A stretch of DNA of 7,169 bases from Bacteroidales bacterium (lineage in GTDB: Bacteria > Bacteroidota > Bacteroidia > Bacteroidales > JAGOPY01): contig DAOWEV010000084.1 in assembly GCA_030638325.1 (NCBI GenBank), forward strand, positions 1 to 7,169, in the 5' to 3' direction. Under the pieces are notes generated by a model. It made no database searches, was not told the origin of the DNA, and saw nothing but the letters and a program-made list of their open reading frames with translations. The translations under genes were made by a program, and so were the position numbers. Below, one piece after another: positions 1-4,785 of this stretch (position 1 is the stretch's first letter; each line of letters begins with the position of its first letter).

Positions 1-43
1 CTAAAAATGGCACATGCCAAATAATATTTCCTAATGTTCTCAT
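1..43 (-). CDS. YccF-family membrane protein, N-terminal fragment cut by window edge
   Basis: Reading the minus strand from an ATG at 43-41 gives MRTLGNIIWHVPFL, followed by a codon beginning with G, and then the window ends. This matches, from memory, the highly conserved beginning of bacterial YccF-domain (DUF307) proteins, small inner-membrane proteins of unknown biochemical function with several transmembrane segments; many Bacteroidetes members start MRTLGNIIWH-x-PF-x-G. Only 14 complete codons are visible, so the membrane segments cannot be checked. The leader just upstream is very AT-rich and has no Shine-Dalgarno sequence, which is normal for this phylum. The gene is divergent from the DUF3857 operon. 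A possible promoter lies far upstream at 304-334. The family call rests only on the short N-terminal motif. Confidence 0.55.
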   Translation of the reverse strand, partial: MRTLGNIIWHVPFL

Positions 44-105
44 ATTATTATTTTTTATTTAATAATTTTTTACTCTAAAGGCTTTTCAGTAGCGCCCCGT
101 TTTTT

Positions 106-133
106 AAAGTGGTTTCTGGACTCCACTTTTTTT
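106..133 (+). terminator. Hairpin with T7 tract, rho-independent-terminator-like
   Basis: AAAGTGG (106-112) pairs perfectly with CCACTTT (123-129) around a 10-nt loop, and a run of seven T covers 127-133, so a plus-strand transcript would end in stem plus U-tract. The stem is only 7 bp and AT-rich at its base. The position is odd: the gene to the left runs on the minus strand, so there is no obvious plus-strand gene to terminate. It may stop antisense transcription or end a short RNA entering from the left, or it may be fortuitous. Confidence 0.35.
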
Positions 134-303
134 GCAATTATAAAAAATTGGTCAATTAAGAACTGTCGAATAACTTTTTTGGTGGTTCTCGTGCTTGTTG
201 TTTCATTGAGTTTCCTTTTTTACTTGCCAATAACATGCTGCCGGTATGGCGCGTTCCGCCTTAGACAGGATGCGCTATGACTTGCTGTGTGTGCCCCGAA
301 TGG

Positions 304-334
304 CAAATATAACTAAGTTCTTTGAATATGACAA
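304..334 (-). promoter_or_regulatory. Candidate Bacteroidetes-type promoter, minus strand
   Basis: On the minus strand TTG (334-332) is followed after exactly 20 nt by TATATTTG (311-304). This fits the Bacteroidetes housekeeping sigma consensus (-33 TTG or TTTG, 19-20 nt spacer, -7 TAnnTTTG). It would transcribe leftward through the structured region toward the YccF-like gene, giving a leader of about 250 nt. The GC-rich core around it makes a chance match less likely than in pure AT-rich DNA, but no transcript data are available. Confidence 0.35.
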
Positions 335-363
335 CGACAAAATGACAATCCAGAGGGTGGCCC

Positions 364-403
364 CTGTTAAATGCGAAGCAAGCCAAGAAGGCTTATTTAA
401 CAG
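364..403. repeat. Nested inverted repeat / possible three-way junction
   Basis: CTGTTAAAT (364-372) and ATTTAACAG (395-403) are a perfect 9-bp inverted repeat. Inside it, AAGCC (380-384) pairs with GGCTT (390-394) around the loop AAGAA, directly stacked on the outer stem on the 3' side. The unpaired 7 nt on the 5' side are GCGAAGC (373-379), itself known as an exceptionally stable DNA mini-hairpin sequence. Together 40 bases could fold as a three-way junction or cruciform. No known element was identified. Confidence 0.6.
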
Positions 404-418
404 AGTATAAGTCCTTTA

Positions 419-449
419 CTTGTCCGCCGTACAAGATTCTGTCAGGCGG
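419..449 (+). other. Possible H-type pseudoknot or alternative hairpins
   Basis: CTTGT (419-423) can pair with ACAAG (431-435), placing CCGCC (424-428) in the loop. That loop is perfectly complementary to GGCGG (445-449) downstream. The two pairings are either mutually exclusive hairpins or an H-type pseudoknot, although the zero-length first loop would require a base pair to fray. A short T-run follows at about 459-463. No known riboswitch or regulatory RNA family was recognised. Confidence 0.3.
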
Positions 450-567
450 TGCTTCTGATTTTTAAGGATGGTGCCACCTAAAGGCTCTTATTTTTAATTG
501 ATTTTATACTTTTCTTTCATGAAATAAGCAATTGCATGAGACACAATGCGGCTGGAGTAAAATATGC

Positions 568-575
568 TATATTTG
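568..575 (+). promoter_or_regulatory. Candidate -7 box upstream of the DUF3857 operon
   Basis: TATATTTG fits the Bacteroidetes -7 consensus TAnnTTTG and lies 73 bp before the ATG of the first operon gene. The expected -33 region, about 19-20 nt upstream, holds only ATG (546-548) in place of TTG, so the upstream element is weak and could depend on an activator. It is the best-placed promoter box seen for this operon and would leave a 5' leader of about 65-70 nt. Confidence 0.4.
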
Positions 576-648
576 CAGCAACTAAAACTACCTTTAGAAT
601 TTTGAATTATTGTCTTTATTTTAATTCACAAAAACCTTGTTTTATCCT

Positions 649-2691
649 ATGAAAGACACCATTATGCCTATTTTATTTTTTGCTCTTTTTTTTCTTCTGA
701 TCACTGAGCAACAAATGTATGCACAAAATTCGCCGTTGAAATTAGGGAAGATTGATATGGATATCTTGAAAATGGAACATTATCCGGAAGATACATCAGA
801 AGGAGCGGTTATTTTATCCGATTTTGGTTTTAGCCAACTGAAATATTACGAGCAGGATGGATTTAAACTAGAGTTTCAAAGACATGTCAGGATCAAGATC
901 CTGAAGAAAAAGGGCTATGAGTGGGCCGATATACAAATTCCTTTATATAAATCGCAGAGTAAAGAAGAGAGAATAATAACACTAAAAGGATACACCTATA
1001 ACCTGGTGGGTGGTAAAGTAGAAAAGTATAAAATTTCGAAAAAAGATGTAATGACCGAAGAGCGTAACCAGTATTGGAACATTGATAAATTCACCATGCC
1101 AAATGTTAAGGAAGGTTCAGTTATTGAATATCAGTATACGATCCAAAGTGAGTTCTTCTTTAATTTAAATGACTGGCAATTCCAATACACCATTCCTGTT
1201 CAACGCACCGAATACTGGGTAAAAATCCCGGAGTATTTAATATACAACAAAAATATGAGGGGTTATGTACCTTTAACCGTAAATGATCAAACTACGGAAT
1301 TATCCAGCATTACGTATGCTAACAGGCAACGTGTTAGTACTGTATACGAGACCCATACCACCTTTGAGTATGAAAATATTGATTATCATACCTATGTTTA
1401 TCATTATGTAGCAGAGAATTTACCTGCAATACAAGAGGAACCATATATGCCGGATATTGATAATTATTTCCCAAAGATGGAATTTGAGCTTTCTTTTGTG
1501 CAATTTCCAAATAGTACCCGGAAAGACTATACAAAAACATGGGATGGTATTAATGATCTTTTATTGCTTTCTTCTGATTTTGGCAACCAGCTAAACCGGA
1601 AAAATTATGCCAATGAGATGTTGGGTGAGGTGCAGGCCATCACAGATCCCTTAGAAAGAACAATTGCCATTTATGAATTTGTGAAGAAGCGGATGAAATG
1701 GAATGGTGTTCGCAGCATTTTTGTTACTTCATCACTTCGTGATGCCTTCCAGGAAGGTTCTGGCAGTTCAGGCGACTTAAATATAATGCTGACAGCTCTG
1801 CTCAGGGCTGCAGATTTAGATGCTAAACCAGTACTGGTCAGCACACGGGATCATGGGTTTATACTGCCGACCAGGCCTTCTATAAGCCAGTTTAACTATG
1901 TGATCTGCCTGGTGAATGTGGATGGGAAAAATTACCTTCTGGATGCCACAGATCCATTTTGCCCGGTTAATTTATTACCTTCAAGGTGTTTGAATTATAA
2001 AGGGAGGGTTATTGATCCTGATGGTGGTGATTGGGTATCCTTAACACCAAAAACATCAGACAAAAAAATAATTTCTATTTCATTGGAGATAGATGAAGAA
2101 GGTAGCATGACCGGTAACATTTCTATCAACAGGTATGGTTATGCTGCCTATAATTTTCGTAAGAAGATCAAGAAGGAAGGGAGCCAGGAAGATTATGTAA
2201 ACCGTCTTGAGAGTGATTATCCAGGACTTCATGTTTCAAGCTTTGGTTTTGAAAACCTGGATAACCTGTATTCATTGGTGAAGACTGAATACGATATAAC
2301 CATTGAAGACAATGCTGAAGTCATGGGGGACCTGATATACTTTAGCCCAATATTTTTCAATAGAATAGATGATAATCCTTTCAAACTGGAAGAAAGAGAA
2401 TATCCGGTTGATTTTATTTACCCGAGCGAAACCACCATTTCTTTTACATTTAATATTCCGGAAGGATATGCTGTAGAAACCCTGCCTGAAAGCACGGCTT
2501 TTAAACTGCCTGAAAATGGGGGATTGTTTATGTATAACATCAGTCAACTCGGGAATACTATTTCTATAGCCAGTAAAATAAAACTCAGACAAACCTGGTT
2601 CAATAAAGAAGCATACCCACATTTGAAAGAATTTATGTCGCTTGTTGTAGCAAAACATGCTGAACAAATTGTACTGAAGAAAAAGCCATGA
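649..2691 (+). CDS. Secreted DUF3857/transglutaminase-like protein, catalytically degenerate
   Basis: A protein of 680 residues from ATG 649. The frame is open back to a TTG at 637, but ATG 649 gives a normal signal peptide: Lys2, a hydrophobic run PILFFALFFLLI, and probable cleavage near MYAQ (residues 23-26). ATG 664 is an alternative start. No Shine-Dalgarno is visible. Roughly residues 55-255 look like the DUF3857 beta-sandwich region, 331-440 like a transglutaminase core, and the remainder like the beta-rich C-terminal domain (DUF3858-like) of these proteins. Aligned by eye with the downstream paralogue, the catalytic Cys position is Ser374 (in GSSGDLN), the His position is Tyr417 (in QFNYVI), and only Asp432 (in LLDATD) remains. 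It is therefore probably a binding or structural pseudoenzyme acting outside the cytoplasm. It overlaps the next gene by ATGA, implying one operon and translational coupling. The precise role is unknown. Confidence 0.85.
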   Translation: MKDTIMPILFFALFFLLITEQQMYAQNSPLKLGKIDMDILKMEHYPEDTSEGAVILSDFGFSQLKYYEQDGFKLEFQRHVRIKILKKKGYEWADIQIPLYKSQSKEERIITLKGYTYNLVGGKVEKYKISKKDVMTEERNQYWNIDKFTMPNVKEGSVIEYQYTIQSEFFFNLNDWQFQYTIPVQRTEYWVKIPEYLIYNKNMRGYVPLTVNDQTTELSSITYANRQRVSTVYETHTTFEYENIDYHTYVYHYVAENLPAIQEEPYMPDIDNYFPKMEFELSFVQFPNSTRKDYTKTWDGINDLLLLSSDFGNQLNRKNYANEMLGEVQAITDPLERTIAIYEFVKKRMKWNGVRSIFVTSSLRDAFQEGSGSSGDLNIMLTALLRAADLDAKPVLVSTRDHGFILPTRPSISQFNYVICLVNVDGKNYLLDATDPFCPVNLLPSRCLNYKGRVIDPDGGDWVSLTPKTSDKKIISISLEIDEEGSMTGNISINRYGYAAYNFRKKIKKEGSQEDYVNRLESDYPGLHVSSFGFENLDNLYSLVKTEYDITIEDNAEVMGDLIYFSPIFFNRIDDNPFKLEEREYPVDFIYPSETTISFTFNIPEGYAVETLPESTAFKLPENGGLFMYNISQLGNTISIASKIKLRQTWFNKEAYPHLKEFMSLVVAKHAEQIVLKKKP

Positions 2692-4625
2692 AAAAGCCTC
2701 TCACTTTCTTGCTTTTTATATTGATTGCACAAGCAGGCCTTGGTCAACTAGAATATTCTGGTCTCCTAATTGCTGATGAACTGAAGGCTGATGCCAATGC
2801 AGTAATATTGTCTAAAGAGGTTGATTTCAAAGTAAGATCTGACAAAAGTGCGATTAAGAGAACTAAAGAAATTATCACCATACTGAACCCCAAAGGTGAT
2901 AAATTTGCTACTTTCTTAATTGTTTACGACAACTTCAGAAAACCGGGGTGTTTTCGTGGTACCATTTATGATAGCTGGGGTAACAGAATAAAAAAGCTGG
3001 ATAAGGATGACCTGAAAGACGAAAGTTACAATTCGGGATCTTTGTATGAAGACAACAGGATGATTTATTATGAACCACTAATTACAAAGTATCCATATAC
3101 GGTTTCATATGAATATGAGGTGGTTTATAATTCACTTTTATTTTTCCCTATTTGGCAGGCCCAGCCATCCTATAATATTTCTGTGAAAAAGTCTGTTTTT
3201 AAAGTGATTGCCCCGGAAGACTATTCTTTCAGGTATAAAGAGTTGAATGTTAATGAGCCGGTTCAGATTTCATCATCAAAATCTGATAAAATTTATACCT
3301 GGTATGAACATGACCTCCCAGCTATCAAAAAGGAGCCATTAGGCCCGTATATTTCGGAAATAACCCCGACTGTTTATACAGGTCCCGGTACTTTCATCAT
3401 TAGTGGCATGAAAGGAAACATGGAAAGCTGGGAGGGGTTTGGAAGTTGGATACAGCAACTAAATGAAGGCAGAACAGGGCTTTCTGAATCAACCATCAGC
3501 GATATCCGGAAAATTGCTGACGGAAGTACAAGCCCCGCAGAAAGCATAAAAAAGATTTATGAGTATATGCAATCCCGTACAAGGTATGTCAGCGTACAGC
3601 TGGGTATCGGGGGATGGCAGGCAGAGAAGGCTTCAGTTGTGGATGAAGTTGGTTATGGTGATTGCAAGGCCTTATCAAATTATATGATGTCCCTTTTAAA
3701 GGCAGCAAATATCAGGTCCTGTTATACCCTTGTGAAAGCAGGTGATGATGTGAGTGATATACAAGCCGATTTTCCTTGCCTTCAATTCAACCACGTTATT
3801 GTTAGTGTTCCTCTCCAGGAAGATACCATATGGCTTGAATGTACAAGCCAGGATAATCCGTGTGGCTACCTCGGTGATTTTACCGGAGACCGGTATGTGC
3901 TCACAGTAGACATGGATGGTAGCAAGATTGCCAGGACTCCGGCCTTATCTAAGCATGATAATACACAAATCAGGATTGCTGAGGTGGAATTAAATGATCT
4001 TGGTGAGGGAGTTGCAAAGGTCACTACTGAGTATTCGGGTTGGCAATATGATCATATACAAAATATTTTGAGCGAAAGCAGGGAAGAACAGAAAAAATGG
4101 ATCTATGGCGATAAAGATATTCCAGGCTTTGAAATAAAGAATTTTTCATTTGAAGATAATAAAGCCCAAATTCCTTCAGCAAAAGAAACCCTTAACCTGG
4201 CGTTGATCAATTATGCATCCAGAAGCGGGAAAAGGTATTTCCTGCCACTGAATTTGATGAATAAACTTGAGAGGCTCCCAAAAAACACCAAAGAACGTAA
4301 GCAGGATATTGTATTGAGATATGCTTTTGTGGATATTGATACTATTTATTACTACCTGCCTCCATCTCTCGAAATAGAATATCAACCTGAGGACGTAACC
4401 GCTAATTCAGAATTTGGAACATATCACTCCTCAGTTAATAGCTCGGAGGATACCATACGCTATATCAGGCACCTGGAAATCAATAAGGGACGCTATACTC
4501 CGGATAAATATCCGCAACTGTTAGAGTTTTATACTACAATAGTAAAAGCGGATAAAGCTAAAATGGTCCTTATCGAGAGCGATGGGGCGATAGGGACTGA
4601 GGGACTTGAGGGACTGAGGGACTAA
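2688..4625 (+). CDS. Secreted DUF3857/transglutaminase-like protein, active-site Cys and His kept
   Basis: A protein of 645 residues whose ATG overlaps the previous stop (ATGA at 2688-2691), with a purine-rich stretch (GAAGAAAAAG) just upstream. The signal peptide is MKKPLTFLLFILIAQAGLGQ. DUF3857 covers roughly residues 45-215 and the transglutaminase-like core about 282-395, followed by a beta-rich C-terminal region. Catalytic candidates are Cys326 in GYGDCKALSN, His369 in FNHVIV, and Glu384 in WLECTSQ at the usual Asp position. The fold is shared by cysteine proteases and protein cross-linking or amidase enzymes; the substrate is unknown. It is a paralogue of the upstream gene with the same domain order. 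The last ten codons (GTEGLEGLRD, residues 636-645) and the TAA lie entirely inside an 8-bp tandem repeat, so the native C-terminus was probably near KMVLIES and has been replaced or extended. Confidence 0.87.
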   Translation: MKKPLTFLLFILIAQAGLGQLEYSGLLIADELKADANAVILSKEVDFKVRSDKSAIKRTKEIITILNPKGDKFATFLIVYDNFRKPGCFRGTIYDSWGNRIKKLDKDDLKDESYNSGSLYEDNRMIYYEPLITKYPYTVSYEYEVVYNSLLFFPIWQAQPSYNISVKKSVFKVIAPEDYSFRYKELNVNEPVQISSSKSDKIYTWYEHDLPAIKKEPLGPYISEITPTVYTGPGTFIISGMKGNMESWEGFGSWIQQLNEGRTGLSESTISDIRKIADGSTSPAESIKKIYEYMQSRTRYVSVQLGIGGWQAEKASVVDEVGYGDCKALSNYMMSLLKAANIRSCYTLVKAGDDVSDIQADFPCLQFNHVIVSVPLQEDTIWLECTSQDNPCGYLGDFTGDRYVLTVDMDGSKIARTPALSKHDNTQIRIAEVELNDLGEGVAKVTTEYSGWQYDHIQNILSESREEQKKWIYGDKDIPGFEIKNFSFEDNKAQIPSAKETLNLALINYASRSGKRYFLPLNLMNKLERLPKNTKERKQDIVLRYAFVDIDTIYYYLPPSLEIEYQPEDVTANSEFGTYHSSVNSSEDTIRYIRHLEINKGRYTPDKYPQLLEFYTTIVKADKAKMVLIESDGAIGTEGLEGLRD

Positions 4626-4689
4626 GGGATTGAGAGACTAAGGGACTAAGGGACTGAGGGAATGAGGGACTGAGGGAATGGGGGACTAA
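4593..4689. repeat. Tandem array of 12 octamers, consensus GGGACTRA
   Basis: Twelve uninterrupted units run from 4593 to 4689: eleven of 8 bp and one of 9 bp (GGGACTTGA at 4601-4609). Variants are GGGACTGA (four copies), GGGACTAA (three), GGGAATGA, GGGAATGG, GGGATTGA and GAGACTAA. The first four units are translated as the C-terminus of the preceding gene and the fourth supplies its TAA stop. The G-runs on the plus strand satisfy a G-quadruplex pattern. The array ends 10 bp before the ATG of a truncated four-helix-bundle ORF, with which it may form one inserted unit. Confidence 0.92.
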
Positions 4690-4699
4690 GATTAGTATT

Positions 4700-4753
4700 A
4701 TGAAAATACGTTCGCATAGAGATTTAGATGTGTATAATGGAACACCCACTTAG
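4700..4753 (+). pseudogene. Truncated four-helix-bundle (23S rRNA IVP-like) gene remnant
   Basis: ATG at 4700 opens a 17-codon ORF, MKIRSHRDLDVYNGTPT, ending at TAG 4751-4753. The first 12 residues closely resemble, from memory, the conserved start of four-helix-bundle proteins of the 23S rRNA intervening-sequence/S23 type (TIGR02436), which are normally about 110-130 residues long and begin like MKIRSHRDLDVY followed by a helix. After DVY the similarity stops, so most of the gene is missing, probably deleted just after about position 4735-4738. It lies directly after the octamer array and between two convergent genes. No product of normal size can be made. The alternative, an unrelated short ORF with a chance match, is possible but 12 successive matching residues make it unlikely. 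Confidence 0.6.
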
Positions 4754-4785
4754 CCCCTATAAAGTTATAAAGTACATTAATATTC

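Larger units (their letters stand above)
44..648. other. Divergent intergenic region with GC-rich structured core
   Basis: No convincing protein gene is visible in these roughly 600 bp. The outer parts are AT-rich, while 231-300 is about 57% G+C (40 of 70 bases), clearly above its surroundings. The stretch holds a terminator-like hairpin (106-133), a nested inverted repeat (364-403), a possible pseudoknot (419-449), a minus-strand promoter candidate (304-334) and a plus-strand promoter box (568-575). Two short ORFs exist, 26 codons at 156-236 minus and 54 codons at 246-410 plus, neither with a recognisable ribosome binding site or family. The density of dyads suggests a structured RNA or the remains of a mobile intergenic repeat; that is inference. 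Confidence 0.6.

Noticed and set aside
227..403. Integron attC-like core boxes: GTTAAAT (366-372) fits GTTRRRY and ATTTAAC (395-401) fits RYYYAAC
   Set aside because: The order is reversed relative to an attC site (which starts with RYYYAAC and ends with GTTRRRY), the pair is only 36 bp across, and the upstream ATAAC at 230-234 has no complementary partner box. No integrase or cassette gene is present.
246..410. A 54-codon plus-strand ORF (ATG 246 to TAA 408-410), with an internal ATG at 300
   Set aside because: No ribosome binding site, no recognisable family, and it runs straight through the GC-rich dyads and the perfect inverted repeat at 364-403, which better explain the sequence constraint.
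637..648. TTG at 637 as the start of the first operon gene
   Set aside because: It would put a four-residue extension in front of a canonical signal peptide; ATG 649 gives a standard Met-Lys start and is preferred.
4584..4757. GGGGC (4584-4588) and GCCCC (4753-4757) as terminal inverted repeats of the inserted block
   Set aside because: Only 5 bp match and there is no flanking target-site duplication; this is expected by chance next to a G-rich array.
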